DNA of 41,308 bases, taken from the NCBI GenBank assembly GCA_000729835.1, contig JFHB01000249.1:1-41308 (forward strand), in the 5' to 3' direction. The notes under the pieces are model-generated. The model was not told where the DNA came from. It was given only the letters and a program-made list of their open reading frames with translations, and searched no databases. The stretch comes from Atkinsonella hypoxylon (taxonomy: Eukaryota; Ascomycota; Sordariomycetes; Hypocreales; Clavicipitaceae). The position numbers and the translations under genes were made by a program. Position 1 is the first letter of the stretch; each line of letters begins with the position of its first letter. This document shows positions 22,097 to 35,400 of the stretch, in pieces.

Positions 22097-22975
22097 CTTA
22101 ACGCTTAAGAGATATTACTTTACTGCTAGTAACACTTTCTCTAACTCTTTAGCACATTTAGCTTCTTTTATATATATATATCTTCTAAGCTGCAATTAAT
22201 ATTTTATTTCTGCCTTTTCTAACTATTTAATCTTCTTATCTACTATTACTTAATAGTATATATTAATAAATATCTTGCTCTTTGCTAATCCTTTTTAATC
22301 TTAATATACACTATATTATTACCTACTTTAGTGTAAGCTGTATAGTTATTTAGAGGTTTAGTTTTAAAGTAATAAAAAATAGAGGCTTTACTAAGAACTT
22401 ATTCTAATTAAAGCGCATTATATAATTAAAAGGTTTTTTATAGAGATTCTAAAAGAAAGAAGAAAAAGCTACTAAGTATTAAAGATAGAAAAGCACTTTA
22501 GCTTAAATATTGCTAATATAAGAAAGAAGGAAATTATAGAGATAAAAGCTCTATATTATAAGGGATTATTTAATTAAGAGAGAAAGAAAATTTCTATAGC
22601 TTTTTTAAGCTAAAAAGAGCTAGGCCTAGTTAAAGACAATTGCTATATTATAAATACTAGCTAGCCTATTTAACCTCTATTTTGCCCTTAGCTAAAATAG
22701 CCTTAATACAGCAAAAAGAAAGTTTTTAGGTTCTTTAAACGTTATAATTATTTAATTATAGAGAAAAATTTCTCTTTTATCCTTATTTTAGTAGTTATCT
22801 TTATATTTACTGTTATTAGTAATTAAGTTTTTAGCCTTTACGTTTTAGCGTTAGGAGCTTATATAACTATAGAAGTAAAAGGTAAAAGCATTAAAAGTAT
22901 AGCTAATATAGAGAATTATATATATTATACTCTTTTTACTAAGTAAGATTAATTATTCTTTTTATACCTACCTTC
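22097..22975 (+). other. G2 leader; no gene recognised
   Basis: AT-rich leader between the LTR and gag, aligned with the G1 leader. I see no recognisable protein or regulatory element. The gag start codon may lie in its last part but is not identifiable after RIP. Confidence 0.45.
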
Positions 22976-25195
22976 TATATTAAGCTATTTTACTAGTTAT
23001 TTATATAAGTTTAGTATTCTATATTTCTTAAAAAAAAGCATAAGCTCTATATCTAAAGTAGCTAATACTAGCTCTAGTTAATCTAGTAAATCTTCTAAAA
23101 AAGTTATTTTAAAACCTAAGATTATAATAGAATTAAATACTTAAGATAAAAAGGCTAGTATTAGTAGCGCTATAGCTATACCTTATAAGGCTCTTACTAA
23201 AGCTATAGGTAAAGCTATTAGAAAGCAGTAAGCTTAAGCTACCTTTAATAAGAAGTTTAATATATATTAATTTAAGGGAGAAAATATTCTTAATTACTTA
23301 ACTAGCTTTAAGCTAAAAATAAAAACCTTATTTATTCTAAAGGAAAACTAATAAAAGATATTTATTTATTATATTAACCTATTAATCTATAAGTATATAA
23401 AGGTTATTTATACCTTATATAATTAAAAAGAAGCTAAAGAGTAGCTATTACTTTAGTATAAAGCTACTCCTTAGAATTAAAAGGAGTAAGCTAATAAGAA
23501 GCTTAAAGACCTAAAGAGAAACTATTTAAGAACTATAAAAGACACTCTCTATTAGCTTTAAGAGCATTAAGCTACTATAATTAGCGCTAAGCTCTATATA
23601 TAGTGCAGTATAACCTCTTAGTCTAATTACATTTATAAGGCCTTACTAGATACTGTACTTACTAGCTTTATAGATTAAATAAAAGTTACTAGAGCTAAGT
23701 TTATTGTAATACTCTATAGAGAGTTATTAGAGCAGCTTAGCTAGTATATATAAGCTAGAATAAAGCTAGAAGACTGTAATTCTAAACTTTATAATAATAG
23801 AAAGAACTACCTTTATATACCTTTAGGCAGAAGAAGTTCTAAGTATTATAGTATAAGTAATTTTAGTTATAAAGCTAAGGAAATTATATAGCTTATTTTA
23901 GAAGTAAAAGATTAAATAGATAATTTAACCTAGAAGTTTAAAGATATAAAGATTATACTTATAAAGTAAGTAGTTTTAAAGATAAATATTATAAAGCTTT
24001 TTAAAGAGAAATTTAGAAAGAAGAAAAAGGAAAGGTAGAATATATATATTAACGCTATTAATATATATAATAATGCTTAAAGCTTTAGGACCTATATAAC
24101 TAAAAGCTATATAAGGCAGTATTACTGCTATTACTGTAGTAAGGAAGGTTATTATATAAATTAATGCTAGTTTTATTAGTATAATAATAAGATTAGCTTT
24201 ATAAAGTATAATTAAAGAGTAAGTATTTTAACAGTAGAATTAAATAATCTAGTGCTATCTATTCTTATATAAAGCTTTTTTAGTATAAAAAGTTATCTTT
24301 ATAGGCTTATAGTGTTCTAAGTTAATTGTTTTAACTACTATATTATAAAATAGTATTATTCTTAAGTTAAGGAATTTAGCAGAAAAACGTTAAACTATTA
24401 AAAGCTTAGTAAGAAAGAGAGAAAAATATTAGATTAAATCTTTAATAAGATTAATATTTCTAATTATTACTTAATATATATTCTACTAGAAGCTATCCTT
24501 AAGAGAGACTTTATTAATAGTACTACAGTAACTTTAACGTTTAAGATAAAGGAATATAAACCTAGAAGAACTCTTTATATACTAATTAAGAAGAGAATTA
24601 CAGCCTAGCCCTTTAGAGTTTATACTGTAGAGATATAACGCTTTATTAAGTAAGAAGAAGCTTTAGAAAACTAAGCTAAAAGGAAAGAAAAGAAAGCTAA
24701 AGAAAATAGCTCTATAGATATAAAAGTATAGCTTCTTATATAATTATTTAAAGATATTTTTTAGAAGAAGATTAAAGTTAGCTTATAAGACCTATACTAA
24801 CTAATACTTATACTTATAGAAGCAATAGAGAATAAATGCTTAATATAAGTAGATAGTGTTAATAAAGTCTATTATATTAACAAGATAAGTGCTAAAGTTA
24901 TACCTCTATATTCTATTCTAAGGAAGAGGTAAAGAGTTAAGAAGCAGGAAGATTAATTAATTAATATTATTAAAACGATATCTACTATAGTTAAAGAGGC
25001 AGTAGAAGACAATAAGGAAGACGTTACTAATAAATGCATAAAATAACTGCCTAGTGGTATCTAGAAGGATTTATAGAACGTTATACAAGAACGCATAGGA
25101 AATCGTGTCGAAGAGGAGAAGCCTGTTGCAGACCTGCAGGTAAATGCGCTTTACATTAGAGGATCAAATAGTATCCTAAAGCCAAAAGCAATTAA
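22976..25195 (+). pseudogene. gag: G2 gag with zinc knuckle
   Basis: One frame (0 mod 3) can be followed from the Ser-rich region near 23060, through a helical capsid-like middle, to a CCHC zinc knuckle at 24126-24167. The knuckle reads C-YY-C-SKEG-Y-YIN-stop-C, that is CX2CX4HX4C with His changed to Tyr (CAT to TAT) and Gln changed to stop, both CA-to-TA changes. A Lys/Glu-rich C-terminal part follows, ending in a lightly mutated stretch (VEEEKPVADLQVNAL at 25101-25145). Gag packages the element RNA in the virus-like particle. The start is not identifiable. Confidence 0.78.
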
Positions 25196-26447
25196 GAGGT
25201 GATAACGAAGCTGTACCTTAGAAACGTCTGGACGCCAATTCGCTTTTACGTCGCGCTAAAGTCTTCGTATGTACAATTAATCCTTAGAATGCCTTTTGTG
25301 CGTATAGCTAAAGTTACCTTTAAGTACAGTAATAAAGGAGGTAAGCTCCTCTTAAAGTGCTGTTTCAGTAATATTGTATTAGTCTTAAGGGTTGTTAGGA
25401 GTGTTAAATAGAAGACTGCAACAGATAAAGCAATAGCTACTAGCGTTAATCTAGTCTTAATTAATAAGTTATTTAAGGATTTAGTCTATAATTAAATAGT
25501 TAAAAAGAGTCTTAAAGCTAAGTTAAACAACAATAAGGAGCTAGTACTTATAATAGAGAATAAGGGCGTAGCTATTACTAACTTTATAATAAAGAGAATA
25601 GCTAACTAGTACAGAAGCTAACTTAAAGAGGCTGTAGAGAAGATTTAGCCTTTAAGGCAATTACAACTAATTAATCTAAAGGTAAATATATTATATAAGC
25701 AAAAAGCTAATAAGATTCTGCTAAAAGATAATATTCCCTTAAATAGGTTTACGCTTAATAGAGACCTTAAGTGGAAACAGAAGAAGTAAAAAGAGGCAAA
25801 AGTACACTTAAATAAATTAGGAAAATACACTAAATATATTATAGAAAGATTTAGCGAAAAACCCTAAGGATTCTAAATAATAAAAGAGCGCTTAGATTAA
25901 ATAGTTAAATAAGTGTAAAAATATTTAATAGCAGAAGAAGTTAATATTTTTAAGGAAATTCTTTATAACTAAGAGGTAGCACTAGTGTAGAACTTATTAA
26001 AGTGTAGAAAGATTAATCCTCTAGTTACACTGCCTTAAGTTATCTATACTATTACTTATAGAGCTTAGAAAGTAAAGTTAATACTAATACCTATTAGCCT
26101 ATAAGGGAGACTAGTTAATTTATTAAAAAAGAAGCTTTAGTATAGGTTATTAGAAGAGAGTTATAGATCTTATAGGAACCCTTACTTTTTAGTGATAAAG
26201 AAGGATAGAGGGATATAGCTAGTGCTGTCTGCAACAGCCTACAATAAGATTACAATATAGAATGCCTATATCCTAGAAGGAGCGGAGGCTTTTAGCGAAG
26301 AATTCAGGATGTATAAGATACTTTTAGTTATTAATTTGCTGTTAAGCTACAACTAGGTGCCGCTTACAGAAGAAAGCAGGGACTTAACGACAATTTCAAC
26401 GGCAATAGAGCTTCTACAGCTTTACACACTTCCTTAGGGAGCAACTA
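25196..26447 (+). pseudogene. pol: G2 pol, 5' part: protease end and RT, interrupted by X copy 3
   Basis: The frame is 2 mod 3, different from gag, so pol is reached by a frameshift or is a separate frame. The stretch 25199-25411 is open and resembles the C-terminal half of a retropepsin (LRNVWTPIRFYV, then LILRMPFVR where fungal Gypsy proteins have LG-PF). The RT N-terminus follows: SYRNPYFLVIKKDRG near 26160-26205, AYNKITI-stop-NAYI, EAFSEEF, INLLLSYN-stop-VPL (D/G changed), EESRDLTTI at 26369-26395, and LP-stop-GAT before the X insertion at 26448. This motif series is characteristic of Ty3/Gypsy RT in fungi. Confidence 0.85.
26443..26447. repeat. Target-site duplication AACTA, left
   Basis: AACTA flanks X copy 3 on both sides (26443-26447 and 36398-36402). 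Five base pairs is normal for LTR retrotransposon integrases. Confidence 0.95.
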
Positions 26448-26690
26448 TGTTACGGTGGGATCCAACGTGGGTTTGTCGGAAGTAACGATGGGTTGTTGGA
26501 TTCGATAGGTTATGCAAAGATTTGTAAGAGGAGTTGTAAGAGTTGCTGTAGGGAGCATCTAGTAATAGTGTTCTAGTAAATAATAGTTAATTGTTTAATC
26601 TAACTACTTAAGTGTTGCTTCTAACTACTTATATATAATTGCAGTTATATACACTAGTAACCTATAGGTCTATAGAATTATCCTGTAATA
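26448..26690 (-). repeat. 3' LTR of X copy 3 (243 bp)
   Basis: It starts on the plus strand with intact TGTTACGGTGGGATCC and ends CTGTAATA (mutated GTAACA). The outer part 26448-26570 retains CA, TG and CG. The inner part (about 26580-26690) is RIP-altered. This mirrors the pattern of the 5' LTR, where the opposite half is clean. Confidence 0.95.
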
Positions 26691-27187
26691 AGTGCTGCCC
26701 CTACAAAAAAGATTAGCTGTTCTAGCTGTTCTAAAAATTAATTGTTAGTTATTAGAAGGCGTATTAGATTGAACTAAATAACTCGTTAATCTAGCTGTTA
26801 TAAAAGGCGTAGAAAGGTAGTTGTTGTTTTATTGCATAAGTATATATTGTTGTTGTTGTAGTGCAATCTGCAGTGTAGGTTGCTATATTTACGTATTTTT
26901 CTATGCACTTATAATGCCTAAATTACACTTATAATCTAGTAACTATTAAATCTATATATTAAATTAATAGATTTCCTTAAACCTAATAGAGCGTTAAAGC
27001 TTGTTCTATATCTTATATATAAGTAAAGTTGCGCAAAATTATCCTAGATAATATTAAATCCTATAAATTAATCTTATATAATAAAGCTAATTTATTAAAT
27101 CTATATAGTATATTCTTTATATAAGATTATTCTATATAGTGTTAAAAGCATTAAAAATTAATCTATATTAAAGTAAATTTTCTATTA
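26691..27187 (-). other. 3' untranslated region of X copy 3
   Basis: Non-coding sequence between ORF3 and the 3' LTR, colinear with 6011-6507 of copy 1. On the minus strand it ends TTTTTTGTAGGGGCAGCACT directly before the LTR, the candidate polypurine region. Confidence 0.5.
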
Positions 27188-29058
27188 GATCCCTCTAGTG
27201 TATTTCTCTATATATATACAGCTTATTTTAATCCTTAAGCATTAGTAATAGTAGTAAATTGTTAGTTAGTTATAGTAAGCTGTTAGTTCTCTCTAGAAAG
27301 TAAAGCTAAAGAACATTTCTAGTAGCTTTAAAGAGAGTTTTACCTAAAAGGCATTAGTCTTACGCTTAATAGGCGTTTCTACTAGTTTACCTACAGCTAG
27401 CCTCTTAGTTAGCGTTTTTACCTTAGTTAGCATTAGCTTTACTGTAGGAGGTATCTTTTATAGAATTAATAGAGAGAAATGCATTAAAGATAGGTTAATT
27501 AGCATAAACTAAGCACTTTTTCTACATTAAATAGTGCTAAATCTATTACTAAAGAGGCTTTATATAGCAATAGGCTAGTTAGTTAAGCGTTCTAAGAAGT
27601 CTATATAAATATAGTTAATTTTATATTATAGGCGTCTATTTTCTGCCTACAGTATATTAATATTAGTAGCAACCTTTAGTAGGGTTTTATTTTTATTAAT
27701 AATATTATTAATACCTTTATTAAATTAACTTATGCTATTTAGTTAGTTATATATACTGTAAATAGCAGTCTATAATTTATTAAACTACTTATTAAATAAA
27801 CCTCCTTTAGCCTCTATTTTAACCTAGTTAATCTTTTTATTTAACTTATTAATTTTAGCAATATAGAGGTTAAGTTACTTCTATATAGCGTTACTATCTA
27901 TAGAAGTGTCCTTAAGGTAGACTTTAATTATTTCCTTAGCATTAAATTTATACTTTTCCTAAAGGAAACTATTACATTAAGTCTAGAACTATACCTTAGC
28001 TAATAGAATAAAGAGTAAGTTTATACAGCTAATACTAGCTAAAGCACCTATAATAGTGCTATTAATTCTACTAAATTTATTAGAGAAGTAAATAGTAAGC
28101 AACGCTACCTATAACAGTAAACTAGTAGATAAATCTATAGTAATAGTTTCCTTACCTCTTTTTACTATATTACTACTGTAGTATATAGTAGCTGCTGCTT
28201 TTGCCTATATCTTGCCTCTTCTAGCTACTTTAGCGTTACCTATAGATGCCTTAGTATCTTTACCTTTATATTACTAGTTCTAGCGCTTTACTTTATAGTT
28301 ATTATAAATTCTAAAGATATATATTACTATATTCTACTAGAGTAAGTAATATATATTATCTTTAGAGACCTTAATGCTAGTTTTATCTATTATACTGCCT
28401 TTAAGGGTAAATTTATAGGTATAAGTGTAAATAGTATTTTCTATATTCTATACCTTTTCTTTAGCTCTATTAGTATAGCAATACTAACTATAGTCTTCTG
28501 TAATAGGCCCTACATTAGTAATATTAATGTTATCTTTAATTTCTATAAGAATAGTGCTAGAGATAAACTTATTAACTTTTAGGGTGCTCTTAGCACTTCT
28601 AGGCCTACTAAAAGTGCTATATAAGCAGTAGAAATTAAGCAATATAAGATAAGTTTTAATGTTATCTAGCTCTATAGCTACTATATTACCTTTATAGTTA
28701 TATTTCTACTTCTTAAACTTAAAACCTTTACTTTTAGCGTTAAAACTATTATTATAATTAATATATATATTAGAAGCAATATATTCTTCTTTAGGTTTAA
28801 ATAGTAGTAGTATTATAGCTTAAGTGTAGTTACTATTGTTATTCTCTTCTTAGAATAAGCTATTTAGGTTTACTAGAATTAATAATTCTAAACTACTAAA
28901 AGAAAAGAATAATAGTAGTAGATTTTCTATAAAGAGAATAGAAAGGGCTAGAAGTAGCTCTATAGAGGCTAGTTAGTTCTATAGGCTATAGGAATTTACT
29001 CTATAGGCAGTCTATTGCTTTTAGTGTAGTATTCTAGTGTTTAACTATTAAAAGTAGC
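27188..29058 (-). pseudogene. X copy 3 ORF3
   Basis: This is the full-length counterpart of copy 1 4140-6010 on the minus strand (positions sum to about 33198). The same unidentified frame is present; checked stretches differ from copy 1 by C/T and G/A transitions, with small indels. That an identical arrangement occurs in copies 1 and 3, with a truncated version in copy 2, shows ORF3 is part of the element rather than a local insertion. Product unknown. Confidence 0.5.
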
Positions 29059-29467
29059 TAAACAACAGCCTAAAGGGATAGAAAAAGCAGCAGCTATAAT
29101 AGTATTAATAAATTTATAAAGACTTTATAATATATAAAGGTATAAGAAAAAGGTTATATAGTAAAAAGTATAAAAATTTATAAAGATAAAGGTAAATTTA
29201 TAGGAAAAGTAGGTTAAAACAACAGTATATAGATTTATAGGTGTTTTCTTTCTAACCTCCTATAATTCTATAATATAGGTTAATTTTAATAGTTCTAATA
29301 ATAATAAATAAAGAAATAAAGAAAGAGATACTAAGAGATTTAAATAATCTATTATATAATAAAGGAAATTAAAACTTATAAAGAAAAGAGTTAGTAGTAG
29401 GCTTCTGCTAGCTAATTTAGAGTTTTTTAGTAAACTATATTACTCTTTTAATAATATTAATACTCTT

Positions 29468-32400
29468 TTTTCTAATTTATAAAGTGCTTCTATAGATATT
29501 TATTTATAATTTTAAAAGCATTAACTTTAAGCTTATCTTTAGAAATCTATTAGTTGTTTTTAGTAAAGAACTCTTTCTATTGTATAAGAAATTCTAAATG
29601 CAACTTACTTAACCTACTACAGAAACATTAGATTTAATAGGTGTAAATTCGCTTAATTTCCTAATAGTTCTTTATACTAAACCCTTCTATTATAATTAGT
29701 AGTAATAGTTACTCTTTTTAGTTAAAAGGGTCTTTACTTTATCTTAGCTTCTAAAGGTAAGCTACTAATACTACTAGGTATATATATAAATCTAGTAGGA
29801 AATCTAGGTAAAATAATAATAGGCTTACTTTTACAAGAACCTTATATAGCTCTACCTATTAAGAAGACTATTTCTTTTTTAGCTTTCCTAGAAGTATATA
29901 TCCTTAGTATAATTATAGGTAAACTATATTCTTTACTTTAATGTTAATAGGCTTATATTAAGCGTTATATTTAATCTTACTTAAGGCATTTACTATACTA
30001 ATAGCTGTTTTTACCTCTTACTAGTATAGCTTCTAAAGTACAGCTATATTGCTTATATTTATTCTATTACTAAGAACGTTATCTAATTAGATTAAATTAA
30101 TAATAGTAGCTAGTTAGAAATTATATATAAGTTTATTAAGGGAAATCCCTATACTAGCTGCTACTATATTATTAAGTTAGTGCTGTAGTACTAGAAGTAT
30201 TATAGTCTATAGTATATCTAGATTTATAACTATATAGTATTAAATAGTAATAATAACTGTTTAATTCTTCTGTTTAGCTGTTCTATCTATCTATAGGTAG
30301 TAAGCTATAGCTATAAGCAATTTACTTCTAATTTAAGTAAATATACTTCTTTAAATATTAGAAATAAACTTTAGATCTTAGTTGCTTATAATCTACTTAA
30401 GAAGGCCTTAGTTTAATAAATACAGCATTTATAAGAGTAATTCTACCTAAATTTCTACTGTATATATTATATACTTAAGTATAAGAATTATTTACTTACT
30501 AAATAGGCAATTTACTAGATATAGTAAGTTATAGAAGCTATATTTATCTTTTTACTATAGAGTGTTTATTAAGCTAACTTTAGGTATATTAGTAATAAAA
30601 TTAAGCAAAATTATATAGAAAAGAGTTAGAACTAACTCTAATAACCTTAATTCCTTTAGCAGCTTACTGCAGTTAATTGCGTTTTCTTTATAGATACAGC
30701 AGTAAGCAATATAGGCTTAAATCTACTTATATATCTATAGAAAGTAAACTGCCTATAATTCTACTGCTATTCTATAGGCGCTAAAATAGTTCTAATTATT
30801 ATAGACTGTTTTAAGGATAGATTCTACAACCTTTATAGGTATATACAGTTAAAATAGGCCTTTTCTATTATAATAGTATAAGAGTCTATTGTTTTATAGA
30901 GTCTATCTATATAGTAGAATCCTTAGCCTTTATTATTAATTTTACTAATTCTACTTTTTGCAAAAGTCCTTAATACCTTCTATAATTCTACTAAGCTTTA
31001 AATTAAAACTATAGCTTTAGACAATTTCCTTTTTTAAACCTTTATTTAATACTGCTATAACGCTGTATTCTTTAGCAAAAAACGCACTTATATTAAGCTT
31101 ATTAAATTTACTGTTATAAGCCTCTTCTTAGTATAAAACTATAACTAGCAACCTAGAGAGTGTATTTAGCACTACGTTTAGCACTTCTAGTATATAGAAG
31201 ACTCTTAGGTTAAATTACAATAGATAATTAGCTACTTTAGCTAATTTTAGGTTAGCCTTATCTAGATCTATTATAGTAAGTAAGATATATTTAATAATCT
31301 CTTTTGCTAGTAAGTAGTCTATAATAATATTAATAGTATAGCAGTTAGATTAAACTATTTTCTATAGCTTTTAAACACTCTATATAATTGTAGCTACCTC
31401 TACCTTAGTTAATCTATAATGTTTCTTTAGGTTAAAAGTATATCTTAAGAGAAAAAGAATTAGCTATAGTTAGTTGCTTTTAATGTCTTTATTAAGTATA
31501 CTATAACTATTCTATTTATCTATAAGCTAAAAGATAAAGAGCCTAAATTCTTCCTTATAAGCGTTAACTTTAAAGAATAAATACTTACTAGAGTTATAGT
31601 GCTATAAAATAGTGTTTTTATTAAGGTATACTTTTATCTCTTAAAATACCTTTTCTTCCTTAGGTTTTAGTAAAAATATTACTTTTTAGGCTTTCTTTTA
31701 GTATATTAGTTTTAGTAAACTATTAGCTAAGCTTTTTTTATAAAGCTTTTATAGTAAAGTAGTCTTTTATTCTTATAGTAAGTAAATTTATATATTAAAC
31801 TATAGAATACTTTTTTATAAAAAGCTAGCTATACTAATAAAGGTCTTTAGATTTATAAGATTTACTAGAAACTTAAGTTTTTAAAAAGCTTTTAGCCTAT
31901 TATTTATATTAATAATTTTATTACTATTAATAATAAAACCTAATAGCTAAATAGCTAAGTAGCTTATAAATAACTTCTTTATAGCTATTATTAACTTATT
32001 TTTCTTTAGAATTAATAAGACTATATTAAGGTATATAAGGTAGTCTTTAGTAGAGTTAAAGAATACAATAATGTTGTTAATATAGATTTATATAAAATAC
32101 TAATGCTTTTAAAATAATTAGTTTATATACTATTAAGCAAAAGCTAATATATTCTTAAAGCCTATAAGCACTATATTTAATACTTTTAATCCTTATTTTA
32201 ATATTACTACTATATAAGATTAATGCTCTTATCTTATAGAAAGCTAGTAAAAAAACCCTAATATATTAAAGAGTAAAAACATCTTTTTACTATATATATC
32301 TACTATAATGTTTAATTAATCTAGTAAAGAGTATATATTTAATATTACTACACTATTAAGTAGCCTTATATTAACTATAACTTATCCTTTTCTTTTTGTT

Positions 32401-35400
32401 AAAGTTTTAATCTACACTATAAAGGCTAAGTAGGCTATAGCTGCTAGGTTATTTAAATATAATATCTTTCTACTTAAATATAGCTTATTATAAACCTTAT
32501 CTAATTTAGCTTTATCTTTAGCTTCTAGTAAGTAGATTTAAATAGGTTTTAGCTGCTTCTACTATTTATCTACTAGATTTACTTTTATATACTAGTCTTT
32601 AGATATAGAAATAATACCTCTATTATAATAAATATTATATTTATCTATTAAGTTAATAAGTTTAGCTGTAATATCTAGGTTTAAGTTTTCTACCTTAACC
32701 TTATATTTATTGTAAATATATAGTACATTCTTAGAACAAGAGATTCTATATATAGAGATACTATTATTAACTTTCTTAGGGTTAAATCTACTACTGTTAC
32801 CTTCTTTCTATATTTTATAATCTTCTATAGGTAATAAACTATTATTAGGTGCAATATCCTTAGAAAAATATATATATAAATTAAATAGGTTTATAATTAT
32901 ATAGTTAGCCTTAAGCCCTTTATTATACTAAAGATAAGCAACCTTTTAATTTTTTTAGATTATAATAAATTTATCTAAATAGTTATAGGCTACTATTTAT
33001 TTCTAGTTAGTTATACTAAGTAATATATCTAGAATAAGGTTGGATTTTAAGTATATATAGTAAGCAGTAGCCTTTTTATTAGCTAGTACCTCTTTTTATT
33101 TAACTAGAATATACTTCTACGATTTTAGCGGAATTATTACAGCTTATGCTGCTATTATATTTTAATATAGAATCTTTAAAATTAGCTAGAAGATACCTAT
33201 TTCTATAACTATATTATAAATAAACCTAATAGTAGCTCTAGAGTAGATAAAATCGATTTTAACACTATAATTATAGAGGAAGGTTAAACCTAAAAGGAGC
33301 TTTAGTTTTAGGTTACTTATTATATTAGCTGTAACTGTAAAATAGCTAGTTATAGGCACACTATATATAGATCTAGGGATATAGAAGTTAAATATAGCTA
33401 TCTTAGAGATATAGAAGAACAATTGCACTTTAGTAACTAGTTTTAGCTCTATTTTTGCCTATTTTATATTCTAACTAAACTAAGTTAACTATACTTTATT
33501 AACTAGCACTAAAGAGGTTCTAGTATCTAGGTAGATCTAATATAATAGTTCTTTATTATAGAATTAAATAGAAATCTTTAGGAAGAAATTTAACTTTAAA
33601 ATACTAAATTTAATAAGCTATAGCCTTATAACTACTTTAACTACTTACTCTATCTAGATTCTCTATAAATCCTTTTAGTTTGCCTTTATTTAAACCTTTT
33701 TCTTTTACTTTTCTTTACTTTTAGTAAAATAGGTTTTAATAAAGTTAAATTCTAGGCTAATTAGTAGTTCTTTAGTATTAACTATTTCTTCTTCTTCTAT
33801 TAGCTAGTATTTATAGCTTTTAAGGTACTTTTTATAGTTCTTTTAGTTAGATTTATCTTTAAATATTATTATATAGGTATATTCCTTATTATTCTATAGT
33901 AGGCTCTATTGTTAAAAACGTTAAAGCTGCTAAAGATACTGTAGCCTTAGCTAATAATTCTAGCTAGCCTCTAAATTCTAATTCTACTAAGGCTAAAGTT
34001 ACTACTCTCTTAGTAGCTAATTTCTTTAGTTTTATAGTAGGTATTAAGTATAATTATTCTAGTAATTTTTATAGAATAAAGATTAAAACTAAAATTAACT
34101 ATTACTTTTATTTTAGTTAGCTTAGTTACCTTAAGCTACTTTATTGTTTTTAAAGTTCTTACTGTTAAATTTACTTTAAGTGTAGTAAGTATTAGTACCT
34201 TTCTTATAGTCTTCTAACTTTTATTGTTTTTCTAGATCTTTAAGGCATTTTTATAGATCCTTAACTTTATTATTTACTATAGTAATATATATAGATCTTA
34301 GGTCTTTTACTGTTAAAATTAAGTATAGCTATTATAATTCTAAGTATAGCTTATAATAGAGTCTTAAAAGAAGCTAAAGATTAGTAGTTTTACTATTTAT
34401 ATAGGTATATTAAAATACTCTAAAAATAAATTCCTTAAATAATTTTTCTTTAATTATATTTTACTCTATAAACTTAGCTAAATTTAGCTATATTATTGTA
34501 TTCTAGATCTATATACTAAATTCTTTATAGATAGTAGTATAAATAGAGTTTAAACTGCTAAAAATAGCTGTTTTTTTATAGTAATCTAGATGCTACTTAT
34601 ACTATATTAATATATTCCCTTTAAAGAGAGTTTAGAGCTTAATATAAATAGCTTCTTAAGCGTTAATTGCACTACAGCTATAGTAGTCTTTAATAGCTTA
34701 AATTTATAGCTCTATATTATAGAAAATAGTGTACTTTCCTTTATATAAAATTAGCTTATAGATATTTCTATTGTTAAAGGGTTTAAAGTAACTAATATTA
34801 GTAATCTTCTATATAGAATCTATTTATTCCTTAGGGGTTTAGAACTATATATTGCTTTAGTTATTCTATTTCTAATATAGATCTAGCCTCTTATTTGCTA
34901 GATTTAGCTAGAGATTATTGTTTTTAATATAGTGTAGTACTTATTAATTTATATATTAATATTTAAAGTTACTAAATACTTAATTCTAGTCTTTTTTAGC
35001 ATTTTAGCTCTTCTTAGCTTTACTATTATAGTATTGCTTTAATAGATTCTTTAGAAATTATAGTAGCTTTTATTCTTTTAAAAAAGTACTAAAGTGTTTA
35101 AAGTATCTCTATATTATATAGTTTCCTTTACCTAGAGGTTACTTTTAACCTTACTTCTAGTTCTAGTTGTTTTTTAGGGGTAAGTAAGAATTAAAAGCTC
35201 TTTACCTATAATCCTTAAGCTAAAAGCCTTATTAGGTATAGTATTATTTATTATATTTATCCTAAGGCTTAAGTATAGTCTCTATCTTCTAGGCTAAGTA
35301 TTATTACTTTACCTAAAGAGCAGCAATTTTATTATTTAATTCTCTCTATAATCTACTAATTTTATTAATTAATTCTCCTTTAATTCTACTAATTTATCTA

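Larger units (their letters stand above)
21887..26447 (+). mobile_element. G2, first half: LTR, gag and start of pol
   Basis: This is a second copy of Gypsy-type element G, running from its 5' LTR through gag and into the reverse transcriptase, where X copy 3 is inserted. The element resumes at 36398. Gag frame codons start at 0 mod 3, pol at 2 mod 3. RIP is heavy from about 22300 to 25000 but light at about 25040-25330 and 26200-26447. Confidence 0.87.

Noticed and set aside
25645..25830. Minus-strand open frame of 61 codons
   Set aside because: It is antisense to the G2 pol frame and has no features of its own.
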